Shown: positions 45,575 to 54,798, numbered from the stretch's first letter. The stretch: DNA of 64,000 bases from Nodularia sp. NIES-3585 (GCF_002218065.1 NZ_BDUB01000001.1:1313567-1377566); one strand, 5' to 3'. The notes: generated from the sequence alone by a model not told the origin. Program-made: numbers and translations.

Positions 45575-47776
45575 GTGAAAGGACAATACTTATTCTATAG
45601 TTTCTTACCTGGTGTCACAGCAGCAGTATTAACCACCCAGCCAGCTTTGGCTGGGAGCGTGAGTGGCATACAACTTGCGTCTTCTCCTAGTGTCTTGACT
45701 TCTACTGATAGTCGAACCTGGATTGCAGACAATATTAACACCCACCTGCCTAATACTCAGACACAGATTTATCCAGAGGTATTACCAGAATCTGATTTAA
45801 CTACAATTGATTTGCGGTCTTTAAGTAGTAAGAGTAACCCAGTTATCTTGACAGGAAATACTGGTATACCCATAGAAAAAAAATCTCAAAAAGATCAAGG
45901 TAGATTTTCTAGTCTCACACATTTGTTAAATACTGCCCAAAAGTCTGAGCAGCATGATTTTAAAAGCAATCAAACACCTGTTACCTCCGTAGCAACTTCT
46001 GCTCAACCAGCAAGTTTTTCTCTGTCTGCTTTACGGCAATCGGTAGTGTCTCCAAACAAACCAGAAACTCAGTTATCTACAGTTTTACCAACTGCGGTCA
46101 GGGGTAGAACAGTAGCAAAGTTCCTGGAGGTGCAAAGTTGTTTAGAGGCCAAGAAGACAAATACTACATTGATTTCTTCGTTGTCAGCTACCAGTAACTG
46201 CCAACCGCAACATTTGAATTTGATAGCTCAGAGTTATCCATCTTCTGCCAACAACAATTCAGCTTTGGCAAATACTGGTTGGGATCTAACTCCTTCGCAA
46301 CCAGCAACAGAGTATGTTGCACCTGCTAGCACTGGGCAAAATATTATGCAACCAGAAACAGAGTATGTTGAACCTGCTAGTACTGGTCAAATTCCTCTGC
46401 AACCAGAAACTGTGGAATTTGCGCCTACTAGTGCCGTGCAAATTCCGGATAACCTCATTCCTAGTGCTAATCCTCTGCAATTTCCTACGAAACCAGAGGA
46501 AGTTACACTTGAAGGCAATCAGCCAATTACGTTGGCACAGGCCCTAGAACTGGCAAAGCGGAACAATCGAGATTTACAGGTGTCTCTATTGGAGCTAGAA
46601 CGCGCTCAAGCTGCACTCCGTGAGTCCCAAGCTGCTTTGTTGCCCACTGTTGGTCTAAGTACTGATGTGATTCGCAGTCGTTCTGCTGAACAACAGCTAG
46701 GGTTGAATCAACAAGCGCAACAATTGAATGTACCCGCGCCTGGAGCTGAAGCTAATACAGCTTTTAGCGGTCAAGCTCAACTGACTTATGACCTTTATAC
46801 GAATGGTAGACGGTTAGCTAACATCGGTCAGGCTGAAGAACAGGTACGATTCCGTGAGCTGGATATAGAGCGCCAATCTGAAGAAATTCGCTTGAATGTG
46901 TCCACAGAATACTACGATTTGCAACAAGCTGATGAGCGAGTTCGCATTGCTCAGTCGGCTGTGGAAAATGCTCAGGCTAGTTTACGAGATGCACAAGCTT
47001 TAGAAAGGGCTGGGGTGGGGACGCGATTTGATGTCTTACAATCGCAAGTAAATTTGGCTAATTCTCAGCAAGAACTGACTAATTCTCGCTCGCAACAGCA
47101 AATTGCCCGTCGCCGCCTCGCAACTCGCTTAAGTGTGCCACAATCGATCAATATTAGTGCGGCAGATCCTGTGCAATTAGCTGGTTTATGGAACCAAGAC
47201 CTTGAAAGTAGCATTGTTTTAGCGTTTCAAAATCGTCCAGAGTTGCAACAGCAATTGGCACAGCGTAATATCAATGAACAGCAGCGGCGAGAAGCACTTT
47301 CAGCCCTGGGGCCTCAAGTTAGCTTGGTGGCCAGCTATAACTTGCTAGATCAGTTCGATGATGGTGCGAGTTTGGTTGATGGCTACTCTGTGGGAGTCAG
47401 GGCTACTTTGAATTTGTACGATGGTGGCGCTGCTAAAGCCAGAGCGGCCCAGGCTAAATCTAATATAGCGATCGCAGAAACTCAATTTAGTGAACAGCGC
47501 AACCAAATCCGTTTTCAGGTAGAACAAGCTTTTTCTACCCAGATATCTAATTTGGAAAATGTTCAAACTGCTGATGCGGCTTTAGAACAAGCCAGAGAAG
47601 CTTTACGTTTGGCTCGGCTAAGATTTCAAGCTGGTGTAGGTACTCAAACTGATGTAATTAATTCTGAAAATGACTTAACCAGGTCTGAAGGTAATCGCAT
47701 TACAGCGATTTTAGATTACAATCGCGCTTTGGCTCAGTTACAACGAGCAGTCACCTCCAGGGCATTAGCTGAGTAA
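45575..47776 (+). CDS. hgdD: TolC-family outer membrane efflux protein (HgdD-like)
   Basis: A 733-residue protein starting at GTG 45575, with GAGGGG just upstream. It has a signal peptide (LFYSFLPGVTAAVLTTQPALA|GS), then a 300-residue poorly conserved N-terminal region that includes three 17-residue repeats (46298-46450). Residues about 310-733 are two OEP domains (QPITLAQALELAKRNNRDLQVSL, LEQAREALRLARLRFQAGVGTQTDVIN, ENDLTRSEGNRITAILDYNRAL). In Anabaena PCC 7120 the gene directly downstream of kaiC encodes the TolC protein HgdD, which exports heterocyst glycolipids and other substrates; the same neighbourhood here supports that identity. A hairpin terminator follows 30 bases later. Confidence 0.9.
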   Translation: MKGQYLFYSFLPGVTAAVLTTQPALAGSVSGIQLASSPSVLTSTDSRTWIADNINTHLPNTQTQIYPEVLPESDLTTIDLRSLSSKSNPVILTGNTGIPIEKKSQKDQGRFSSLTHLLNTAQKSEQHDFKSNQTPVTSVATSAQPASFSLSALRQSVVSPNKPETQLSTVLPTAVRGRTVAKFLEVQSCLEAKKTNTTLISSLSATSNCQPQHLNLIAQSYPSSANNNSALANTGWDLTPSQPATEYVAPASTGQNIMQPETEYVEPASTGQIPLQPETVEFAPTSAVQIPDNLIPSANPLQFPTKPEEVTLEGNQPITLAQALELAKRNNRDLQVSLLELERAQAALRESQAALLPTVGLSTDVIRSRSAEQQLGLNQQAQQLNVPAPGAEANTAFSGQAQLTYDLYTNGRRLANIGQAEEQVRFRELDIERQSEEIRLNVSTEYYDLQQADERVRIAQSAVENAQASLRDAQALERAGVGTRFDVLQSQVNLANSQQELTNSRSQQQIARRRLATRLSVPQSINISAADPVQLAGLWNQDLESSIVLAFQNRPELQQQLAQRNINEQQRREALSALGPQVSLVASYNLLDQFDDGASLVDGYSVGVRATLNLYDGGAAKARAAQAKSNIAIAETQFSEQRNQIRFQVEQAFSTQISNLENVQTADAALEQAREALRLARLRFQAGVGTQTDVINSENDLTRSEGNRITAILDYNRALAQLQRAVTSRALAE

Positions 47777-47808
47777 ATTCTTCAAAAAACTTGTTGCATC
47801 TTACTTGC

Positions 47809-47847
47809 AAGCCCCCGGAGTTATCCGTGGGGCTTAAAATTTTGTTT
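47809..47847 (+). terminator. Hairpin terminator after the TolC gene
   Basis: AAGCCCC (47809-47815) pairs with GGGGCTT (47829-47835) and is followed by AAAATTTTGTTT. It lies 32 bases after the stop codon. Confidence 0.65.
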
Positions 47848-47879
47848 CTAATGAGATTTACTAGACTTAGCCTCCTGGA

Positions 47880-48062
47880 GTAGCTGAGGCATACACTGTT
47901 GACATACCTCCTCTTCCTGAAGGAGAGAGGATTCCTTAACGCTTCATTGGGTTGTGCTATCGAAATAGTCTTACCATCCCTCGACGTTCGTTTAAAGTCT
48001 CCCAATGCCCTATGGCGACTATATTCCCATTTTACCAGAAAGCCGTCCTCAAAGGACGGGGC
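47880..48062. mobile_element. Possible remnant of an IS200/IS605-type element end
   Basis: The segment has a hairpin (CCTCTTCCTGAAGGAGAGAGG near 47911), then a stretch reminiscent of the conserved ends of cyanobacterial IS200/IS605 elements, and a final CCGTCC/GGACGG hairpin near 48044-48058. No transposase or TnpB frame remains. The assignment rests on general resemblance only. Confidence 0.3.
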
Positions 48063-48072
48063 TTGTATCCCG

Positions 48073-48267
48073 TTATTCTCGGTCAATCTTTTGAGCGGTT
48101 TGTTCTTCTTGCTGCAAGTTTTGCTGTAGCAATTGGACTACTTGATTTTGACCCATCTGTTCAGCAACCTTAATTAAGCCACGATAGCAGGCAATTTCCA
48201 GGTTTTCGACCTTGGCCTGCGCTCCAGCCAGTCCCAATTCCATGACTTTAGGATGATCAGCAGTCAA
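48073..48267 (-). pseudogene. Fragment of a ferritin-like DUF892 (YciE/YciF) gene
   Basis: The 64-residue frame (KVMELGLAGAQAKVENLEIACYRGLIKVAEQ..., VVQLLQQNLQQEEQTAQKI) matches the last two helices of DUF892 ferritin-like proteins, whose full length is about 160 residues. The N-terminal helices are absent upstream of 48267, and the end abuts the putative transposon remnant. It is most likely a decayed gene, although expression of the short frame cannot be excluded. Confidence 0.55.
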
Positions 48268-48546
48268 TATTCCACTATGTAAGTTTCACTTCATACTTGA
48301 GGCACAGCTAACTATTAATTTTAACTGTTAAATCAGATACATTCTTTAGCATTTCAGCCAGTTAAACAATTTTGGATTTGAGATTTGAGATTAATTCCAC
48401 AGATCAATCTGGGGGCTTGTACCAAGGAACTATTGGTTAATGTTTTTACCATGATCACTTCGTACCAAACTCCTAAGTGACAATGCTCACAGCCTCACAA
48501 GGGAATAAGTTAAAGTAAAGATAAGTAAAGAAAACCTGAGAATTAA

Positions 48547-49227
48547 ATGGCTGCTCTACCCTTAGAGGAAATTTCTGTTCAGTTAGAAAGTCCGAATCTG
48601 CGCGATCGCATGGTAGCTCTTGCCAGCTTGCGTAATCTATCCCCAGAAGACGCAGTACCTTTAATTAAAAAGGTATTGAATGATGAATCCCTGCAACTGC
48701 GGTCAATGGCTATATTTGCCCTGGGAGTTAAGCCCACAGCCGAATCTTATCCACTTTTAGTAAAAATTCTGGAAAATGACCCAGATTATGGCATTCGTGC
48801 TGATGCTGCTGGAGCTTTAGGATATTTAGGTGATGCTAGAGCCTTTGAGATACTGGCACGGACATTTTATGAAGATACTGATTGGCTGGTACGCTTTAGT
48901 GCAGCCGTTTCCTTGGGTAATATTAAAGATCCACGCGCTCATGATGTTTTAATTCAGGCATTGGATAGCAGCGAAACAGTGTTGCAGGAAGCGGCAATTT
49001 CCGCACTGGGGGAAATCCAAGATATTGAGTCTGTAGATAGTATCCTGCGCTTTGCTCAGTCAGAGGATTGGTTAGTGCGGCAACGTTTGGCAGAAGCCTT
49101 GGGAAATCTTCCGACTACTAAGAGTGTTTCAGCTCTAAAATATTTAGAAAAAGATCAGCATTTCAACGTTGCCGAAGCAGCGAGGATTTCTCTGGAAAAG
49201 TTGGAAGAGAAGGCTAATCAAGGTTAA
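48547..49227 (+). CDS. HEAT-repeat protein, NblB-like / bilin-lyase-like
   Basis: A 226-residue all-helical protein built of about six HEAT repeats (for example LRSMAIFALGVKPTAESYPLL, IRADAAGALGYLGDARAFEIL, VRFSAAVSLGNIKDPRAHDVL, VRQRLAEALGNL). Cyanobacterial proteins of this size and type include NblB, which takes part in phycobilisome degradation, and E/F-type phycobilin lyase subunits. The next gene, 70 bases downstream, is a CpcS/CpeS-type lyase, so a phycobiliprotein-related role is likely, but I cannot choose between degradation and chromophore handling. Start is ATG 48547. Confidence 0.82.
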   Translation: MAALPLEEISVQLESPNLRDRMVALASLRNLSPEDAVPLIKKVLNDESLQLRSMAIFALGVKPTAESYPLLVKILENDPDYGIRADAAGALGYLGDARAFEILARTFYEDTDWLVRFSAAVSLGNIKDPRAHDVLIQALDSSETVLQEAAISALGEIQDIESVDSILRFAQSEDWLVRQRLAEALGNLPTTKSVSALKYLEKDQHFNVAEAARISLEKLEEKANQG

Positions 49228-49298
49228 CTCAACACCTTTTACCACTTTTTGATCGCCAGTTGGATATTGAGCATTTTGTTTCAGGGTAATTTTAATTC

Positions 49299-49865
49299 AT
49301 GAATATTGAAGAATTTTTTGAATTGAGTGCTGGTAAATGGTTTTCCCATCGTACTAGTCACCATTTGGCTTTTAAACAATCTGAAGACGGCAAGTCAGAC
49401 CTAGTAATTGAGAGTCTGCCAGCAGACCATCCAGAGGTGATCAAACTATGTGAACAATACGAAATTGCTCCCAGCGCAGCCTCCTGTGGCGCTAGAGTCA
49501 CCTGGAATGGGACGATGGAATGGGATGAAGAAAAACACACTGGCTCGACTGTGTTAGTTACCGTACCTGATGCTGTTAATCCCCATGAAGGTAAGTTACT
49601 GCGGGAAATGGGTTATGCGGAGAAAGCTCCCGTTGCTGGCAGCTATCAGATGGGTAGCGATGGGGCTTTGACTCTAATTACAGAGTACGAAACTATGTCT
49701 TCTGAAGAACGCTTGTGGTTTGCTAGTCCTAATTTACGGATGCGGGTGAGTGTCCTCAAGCGTTTTGGTGGCTTTAGTATGGCTTCCTTTACTTCGGAAA
49801 TCCGGATGGGTGGCACTTCATCAGCGGCGAAAGTCTCAGAAACGACTGATTCCACTTCCAGTTAG
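49299..49865 (+). CDS. CpcS/CpeS-type phycobiliprotein lyase
   Basis: A 188-residue lipocalin-like bilin lyase that attaches phycocyanobilin to the Cys84-equivalent site of phycobiliprotein subunits. The family start [25 protein letters not shown] is very typical, followed by the beta-barrel strands [72 protein letters not shown] and [17 protein letters not shown]. This matches the broad-specificity CpcS-III/CpeS1 type of Nostoc. It follows a HEAT-repeat gene on the same strand. Confidence 0.92.
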   Translation: MNIEEFFELSAGKWFSHRTSHHLAFKQSEDGKSDLVIESLPADHPEVIKLCEQYEIAPSAASCGARVTWNGTMEWDEEKHTGSTVLVTVPDAVNPHEGKLLREMGYAEKAPVAGSYQMGSDGALTLITEYETMSSEERLWFASPNLRMRVSVLKRFGGFSMASFTSEIRMGGTSSAAKVSETTDSTSS

Positions 49866-49920
49866 GGGGAATTAAATCAGTGAACAGTGAACAATTATCA
49901 AGGCTGATGCTGGAGGAACT

Positions 49921-49948
49921 GATAACTGATAACTGATAACTGCTCACT
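49921..49948. repeat. Heptanucleotide array (GATAACT)
   Basis: Three GATAACT units followed by GCTCACT directly abut the stop codon of the site-2 protease gene (49951-49953, minus strand). Confidence 0.75.
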
Positions 49949-49950
49949 GA

Positions 49951-51423
49951 TTATATTTGCAGCAAGTTAGCGATCGCCTGCGGTAATGGCAGCACAATGA
50001 TGATTAACAATGCCATTGCCAGCAAGCCTAAAATGTCACGTTTATTATCCAGTTCGGTGACATCATTCAAAGCAGGTTCGTCAATCAAGGGGATGAATAA
50101 TAAGATAATCGCCCAGACTAAAAATCCTGACTGCACTAAAGAAAGTAGTAGTAGTAATAAGCGGGAAATTTGACCAATGACTATTGCTGTTTTCTGCCCG
50201 AACATCGCATGGACAATGTGACCGCCATCAAGTTGTCCTACAGGCATCAAATTCAAAGCTGTGACGATTAGCCCCAAAAAACCAGCGATCGCTATAGGAT
50301 GAAGGTTAATCGCTGAGGTTGATGTTAACTCGCTGCCTAATGCTAGCTTAGAGAGCAATGCTAATAAAATTGAAGATTTGGGGTTGAGAGCTTCCGGGTT
50401 TAAAAGTCCTGTTTGGTCAGTCATAGGAACCAATTCCGAATTAACCAAACCCCAAATTAGTATGGGTAAAGTCACAACAAAACCCGCCAGTGGACCAGCA
50501 ATGCTGACATCAAATAAAGCTTTGCGGTTAGGAATGGGACTACGCATTTGAATAAATGCGCCAAAAGTGCCTAAAAAGAAGGGCAGAGGCACAAAATAAG
50601 GCAGTGTCGCCCGAATTTTGTAGTATCTGGCGGTCAAATAATGACCAAGTTCGTGAATACCCAGAATAGTCATTAGCCCTAAAGCATAGGGTAATCCTTG
50701 TAACAAAACACTTGGGTCAGATGCCAGTTGTTTAGGATCAGCCCCGGCCAGGGTAGCGCCCACCAAAGTAGTAGTAGCCAAAGTAGCTAACACCAAAAAT
50801 GAAGCTAATCCTGGACGTGTAATCTTTTCTGGCTGGCTGGTATTTTTAGCGGCTTGAGCATTAGGCACAAGTACAAAGAAAGGTTTGCCATTGAAACCTT
50901 CTTGAAAAATCAGGAGAAAGCGATCGCCAAATTGCGCTTCAATATTCGCCTTAATCTGCTGATAAGCCTGAGTTGGTGTGGTTCTGATCTGACCCCGACA
51001 GATAACCGCCTGGGGTCTGTACTCAATGTTATGGATGTAGTACACAGACCAGGGAAAACAATTTCTCAGTTGAGTTTCTTCCGTTGGTTCAATGGGACGC
51101 ACTGGTACTAGTTCTGCGGTAGGATGGATAACCGATTGTGATTCAATAGCTTGGGGTTGAGTTTGTGTATCTCTTGGCGTTCTCCGACCCCATTGAAACA
51201 ATAGCCAGTATAACAGAACGCAGATAATTGATGGCCAAATGATCAGTGATGGTGGCGGGGGTTGTTGCGTTCCATACATCAATCTCCATCCGTTCAAGAT
51301 CAAAGCTGGAGTCATTAACACCAGCCACAGCAACCAAACTGGGGTACGGGTGATTTGAGCGACGCTGCGCTGCACTATTAGATAAGTAGCTATTCCCAGT
51401 AGGAGGAGAAACCAAAATGTCAT
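49951..51423 (-). CDS. Site-2-protease-family intramembrane metalloprotease (EGY1-like)
   Basis: About 490 residues, a polytopic M50 protease. The zinc site HELGH (in GIHELGHYLTARYY) lies near the middle, with the second metal ligand in GQLDGGHIVHAMFG further on. The N-terminus has two membrane spans, then a soluble domain (VYYIHNIEYRPQAVICRGQI, FGDRFLLIFQEGFNGKPFFVLVPN) characteristic of the cyanobacterial/plant EGY group, which acts in thylakoid development and stress signalling. The C-terminus holds further spans (LLLLSLVQSGFLVWAIILLFIPLI). I prefer ATG 51423 (MTFWFLLLLG) to an upstream TTG at 51474. Substrate is unknown. Confidence 0.9.
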   Translation of the reverse strand: MTFWFLLLLGIATYLIVQRSVAQITRTPVWLLWLVLMTPALILNGWRLMYGTQQPPPPSLIIWPSIICVLLYWLLFQWGRRTPRDTQTQPQAIESQSVIHPTAELVPVRPIEPTEETQLRNCFPWSVYYIHNIEYRPQAVICRGQIRTTPTQAYQQIKANIEAQFGDRFLLIFQEGFNGKPFFVLVPNAQAAKNTSQPEKITRPGLASFLVLATLATTTLVGATLAGADPKQLASDPSVLLQGLPYALGLMTILGIHELGHYLTARYYKIRATLPYFVPLPFFLGTFGAFIQMRSPIPNRKALFDVSIAGPLAGFVVTLPILIWGLVNSELVPMTDQTGLLNPEALNPKSSILLALLSKLALGSELTSTSAINLHPIAIAGFLGLIVTALNLMPVGQLDGGHIVHAMFGQKTAIVIGQISRLLLLLLSLVQSGFLVWAIILLFIPLIDEPALNDVTELDNKRDILGLLAMALLIIIVLPLPQAIANLLQI

Positions 51424-51611
51424 GTCATCTTTAGTAGTTTGGCAAAATGTCTGATTGGTGTGTCGGTACCACAACCTTCACTACCAGACGGACTCTAAAC
51501 CCCAATTTGTCGATCAGCGTTAACAGAAGTTATTAATTCTCAAGTATTAATTCTTCAGAACTTCAAATCTGTCACCCAATTTTCACCACTCCTCAGTTTC
51601 GGTTTTTGCTC

Positions 51612-52265
51612 ATGCGCCCTTTACCTCAACAGCCAAGTCAGACAGCCAAGCAACCACGTCCGGTGCTAGATAGCGTCTTTGCTTTTCCACCAAATCGGGA
51701 CACATTAGGGGGAACCTCTTATCTTATTGTAGGAAAGGAAGGCAATATCCTGATAGATTCTCCGGCGGGCGACCAAACAAATCAAGATTTTTTGCGATCG
51801 CATGGTGGCGTGCGTTGGTTATTTCTCACTCATCGAGATGCGATTGGTAAAACAGTAGAAATTCAGCAAGCCTTTGGCTGTGAAGTGCTGATTCAAGAGC
51901 AAGAAGCTTATTTATTACCTGGATTGACTGTTACCACCTTTACCCAGGAATTTACACTCAATTCTACATCTAGAGTAATTTGGACACCTGGTCATTCCCC
52001 TGGTTCCTCTTGCCTGTACTACAGTGATTTGGGAGGTGTGCTATTTTCTGGCCGCCATTTGGTTCCAAACCCTGAAGGCGAACCAGTACCTTTTCGCACA
52101 GCCAAAACTTTCCACTGGCCTAGACAAATGAAAAGTCTGAAATTAATCCTAGAAAGTTTTACACCAGAAACACTCCAGTACATTTGTCCCGGTGCTAACA
52201 CAGGTTTTCTCAGAGGCAAACGTGTCATAGATAATGCTTACCAGCGTCTTGTCATTGGTCATTAG
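51612..52265 (+). CDS. Metallo-beta-lactamase-fold protein with degenerate metal site
   Basis: A 217-residue MBL-fold protein. The fold is evident (TSYLIVGKEGNILIDSPAG, VIWTPGHSPGSSCLYYSDLGGVLFSGRHL, LQYICPGANTGFLRGKRVIDNAYQRL), but the first metal motif HxHxDH is reduced to LTHRDAIGK and the fourth motif Asp is replaced (FSGRHL). Only the His of TPGHSPGS remains, so hydrolase activity is doubtful. The last residues (VIGH) and the TAG stop are encoded by the first units of a 30-copy heptanucleotide array, which suggests that the original C-terminus has been replaced. ATG 51612 is used. Confidence 0.85.
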   Translation: MRPLPQQPSQTAKQPRPVLDSVFAFPPNRDTLGGTSYLIVGKEGNILIDSPAGDQTNQDFLRSHGGVRWLFLTHRDAIGKTVEIQQAFGCEVLIQEQEAYLLPGLTVTTFTQEFTLNSTSRVIWTPGHSPGSSCLYYSDLGGVLFSGRHLVPNPEGEPVPFRTAKTFHWPRQMKSLKLILESFTPETLQYICPGANTGFLRGKRVIDNAYQRLVIGH

Positions 52266-52460
52266 TCATTAGTCATTGGTCATTAGTCATTGGTCATTAG
52301 TCATTGGTCATTGGTCATTAGTCATTAGTCATTAGTCATTAGTCATTAGTCATTAGTCATTAGTCATTAGTCATTAGTCATTGGTCATTAGTCATTAGTC
52401 ATTAGTCATTAGTCATTAGTCATTAGTCATTGGTCATTAGTCATTAGTCATTGGTCATTA
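52251..52460. repeat. Heptanucleotide array GTCATT(A/G), exactly 30 units
   Basis: 210 bases of uninterrupted 7-base units, GTCATTA with scattered GTCATTG variants. The first two units encode the C-terminus and stop of the MBL-fold gene. This is one of the longer such arrays in the window. Confidence 0.95.
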
Positions 52461-52472
52461 GAAAATTTCTTC

Positions 52473-52535
52473 CCCCACTCCCCACTCCCCACTCCCCACT
52501 CCCCACTCCCTACGCCCTACTCCTTACTCCCTACT
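52473..52535. repeat. Heptanucleotide array CCCCACT and variants, 9 units
   Basis: Five CCCCACT units, then CCCTACG, CCCTACT, CCTTACT and CCCTACT. The minus-strand stop codon of ctpA (52517-52519) lies inside a CCCTACT unit, so the last six residues of CtpA (GVGSKE) are repeat-encoded. The same unit occurs at 21639-21694. Confidence 0.93.
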
Positions 52536-53770
52536 CCCGCCAACACAGAATTTGTTGTCAATAATTCCAGGGCGGCTTGATATTGTAGATCAGCTTCTGT
52601 GGCAATTTGTGCGCGGGTGATTGATTCCTGGGAAATTACTGTATCTGGTTTAATTCCTAATTTATTAATATCTTGATGCTTGGGTGTTTCATACTTAGCA
52701 ATTGTGACTGCCAAGCCAGAACCATCGGATAATTCAAACAAGGACTGAATTAAGCCTTTGCCAAAGGTAGTTTCCCCGACCAATTTAGCCCGACCGTTAT
52801 CTTGCAGCGCCCCGGCGAGAATTTCACTGGCACTGGCGGTTCCTTGATTGACCAAAATCACTAGAGGATCGTCTGTTAAAGCTGGGCCAAATGATTCAAA
52901 ACTGCCCTGAATACCTTGGCGATTTACCGTGTAGACGATGGTACCGGAATTCATCCACAGACGGGCAATTTCAATTCCTGATTGTAATAGCCCCCCAGGA
53001 TTATTTCGCAAATCTAAAACATAGGCATCTGCGCCTTTTTTCTCTAAACTAGAGATAGCGTGTGCTAATTCCATTGAGGCGTTAGCGTTGAATTGAGTGA
53101 GGCGCAGGTAGCCAATGGGCGTGCCTTCAGGAGAAAACCGTAGGTCTGCTACTACAGGGTTCAGCTCAATGCGATCGCGCACTATTCTGACCTCTTTTTC
53201 TCCGATGCCATCTCGTTCAATCAAAAGTGTGACGGCACTGCCAACAGGCCCCCGCATTCTGGTCGCGGCTTCGTCAAGAGTCAAATTTTCGGTGAGAATG
53301 CCTTCAATTTTGAGAATGCGATCGCGAGGTTTAATCCCGGCTACATCTGCTGGTGAATCCATAATGGGAGTCACTACTTCCAGCTTTCCTGTATCTGGAT
53401 TGAGCGCAATTTGTAACCCCACTCCAGTCAGTTCACCAGAAGTATTCACCTGCAAACTGCGGTATTGTTCCGGGTCTAAAAAGCGGGTAAAAGGATCACC
53501 CAGAGTTTTGAGCATTTTCTGAATGGCGGCATAAGCAGCTTGATGATTTTTTAGCGGCTTCTCCAGCGCCTTTTGCCTGGCCTGCGACCAATTTTGATCA
53601 TTAAAGGTCTCATCTAGATAAGTCCGATTGACAATTCGCCAAACTTCTGAAACTAGTTTTTGCTCATCCGTTAAAGCTGCCGCCGGTTGGATGAGAGCGC
53701 CCAGCGCCAACCAAAACGCCACTAGTAGCGAAAATCCTAGCCGAAAAACCTGTTTTTGCATGAACCCCAT
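52517..53770 (-). CDS. ctpA: Carboxyl-terminal processing protease CtpA-type (S41)
   Basis: About 417 residues. A signal peptide (LGFSLLVAFWLALGALIQPAAA) exports it to the lumen or periplasm. The PDZ domain (SGELTGVGLQIAL, DSPADVAGIKPRDRILKIEG) precedes the S41 catalytic domain with Ser in QGTASASEILAGAL and Lys in ETTFGKGLIQS. Family members process the C-terminus of the D1 protein of photosystem II; cyanobacteria have several paralogues and I cannot say which one this is. The C-terminal six residues come from a heptanucleotide repeat. The start is ATG 53770 or 53761; an upstream in-frame TTG is less likely. It is divergent from petB. Confidence 0.92.
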   Translation of the reverse strand: MGFMQKQVFRLGFSLLVAFWLALGALIQPAAALTDEQKLVSEVWRIVNRTYLDETFNDQNWSQARQKALEKPLKNHQAAYAAIQKMLKTLGDPFTRFLDPEQYRSLQVNTSGELTGVGLQIALNPDTGKLEVVTPIMDSPADVAGIKPRDRILKIEGILTENLTLDEAATRMRGPVGSAVTLLIERDGIGEKEVRIVRDRIELNPVVADLRFSPEGTPIGYLRLTQFNANASMELAHAISSLEKKGADAYVLDLRNNPGGLLQSGIEIARLWMNSGTIVYTVNRQGIQGSFESFGPALTDDPLVILVNQGTASASEILAGALQDNGRAKLVGETTFGKGLIQSLFELSDGSGLAVTIAKYETPKHQDINKLGIKPDTVISQESITRAQIATEADLQYQAALELLTTNSVLAGVGSKE

Positions 53771-54150
53771 TTCCAAATTTCACCTGATCCCAAATTGCCG
53801 AAAAACACTGACGAAAAATGCCTAGTTACCTCGTCGTTGATGAAATCTATATCTCAACTATGTTACTTTTTTTATAGAAGTGGTGCATTTCTCTCATCAA
53901 CTTGGTCAAAAAACTGATGAGGTGGATTCCACTCATAAAACGATAAGATCCACTTGGTATACAGCATTTTTGGTGTTGGGTTGCCAAGAGAACGCAATAT
54001 ATTCCATATTTACAGAGTGTTAAGTTTCTGAAAAGTCTTATCATTCTGAAGGCTGAAAAGCCAACGAACAAACTCCTTTTTGTGAAAATCCCAAAATTGT
54101 TAATTGGGAGATTGATCAACCGCAACCGATTTTTAGGAACTTGAGATTGT
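53771..54150. promoter_or_regulatory. Divergent promoter region between ctpA and petB
   Basis: This 380-base spacer contains no gene. It must carry the promoters of both genes; no motif stands out. Confidence 0.4.
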
Positions 54151-54798
54151 ATGGCCAACGTTTACGACTGGTTTGAAGAGCGCTTAGAGCTGGAAGCGCT
54201 CGCTGAGGACGTGACAAGCAAATATGTCCCACCCCATGTAAATATCTTTTATTGCCTGGGCGGAATTACCCTAGTTTGCTTTTTGATTCAGTTCGCCACT
54301 GGATTTGCCATGACGTTCTACTATAAGCCCACAGTGGCTGAAGCTTACTCTTCGGTAGAGTACATCATGAATGATGTCAGCTTCGGCTGGTTGATTCGCT
54401 CCATTCACCGCTGGTCTGCCAGCATGATGGTGTTAATGATGATTCTGCACACTTTCCGGGTATACCTCACAGGTGGCTTTAAAAAGCCCCGCGAATTGAC
54501 CTGGGTCAGTGGTGTCATCCTAGCTGTAATCACCGTTTCTTTTGGTGTGACAGGCTATTCCCTACCTTGGGATCAAGTTGGTTACTGGGCTGTAAAAATC
54601 GTCAGCGGCGTACCAGAAGCAATTCCGGTAGTTGGCGTTTTTATTTCTGATATGTTACGCGGTGGTTCTAGTGTTGGTCAAGCAACGCTAACTCGCTACT
54701 ATAGCGCTCACACCTTTGTATTGCCTTGGTTAATTGCGGTGTTCATGCTGTTCCACTTCTTGATGATCCGCAAACAAGGTATTTCCGGTCCTTTGTAA
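54151..54798 (+). CDS. petB: Cytochrome b6 (PetB)
   Basis: A 215-residue thylakoid membrane subunit of the cytochrome b6f complex, moving electrons from plastoquinol across the membrane. The ligands of both b hemes are in place (His86, His100, His187, His202), as is Cys35, which binds heme c-n covalently (NIFYCLGG). Four transmembrane helices are present, and the sequence is strongly conserved throughout ([16 protein letters not shown] at the front, [11 protein letters not shown] at the end). petD follows on the same strand after an unusually wide spacer of 330 bases. Confidence 0.99.
   Translation: MANVYDWFEERLELEALAEDVTSKYVPPHVNIFYCLGGITLVCFLIQFATGFAMTFYYKPTVAEAYSSVEYIMNDVSFGWLIRSIHRWSASMMVLMMILHTFRVYLTGGFKKPRELTWVSGVILAVITVSFGVTGYSLPWDQVGYWAVKIVSGVPEAIPVVGVFISDMLRGGSSVGQATLTRYYSAHTFVLPWLIAVFMLFHFLMIRKQGISGPL

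Noticed and set aside
47899-48173. Overlapping frames after the TolC gene as transposase genes
   Set aside because: They do not contain transposase motifs and lie in hairpin-rich sequence; at most the DNA is a remnant element end.
52251-52460. Regular array resembling a CRISPR
   Set aside because: Units are 7 bases without spacers and no cas gene is present; it is a simple heptanucleotide tandem repeat.
53847-54158. Minus-strand frame in the ctpA-petB spacer
   Set aside because: It overlaps the petB leader, lacks a ribosome-binding site and has no family-like sequence.
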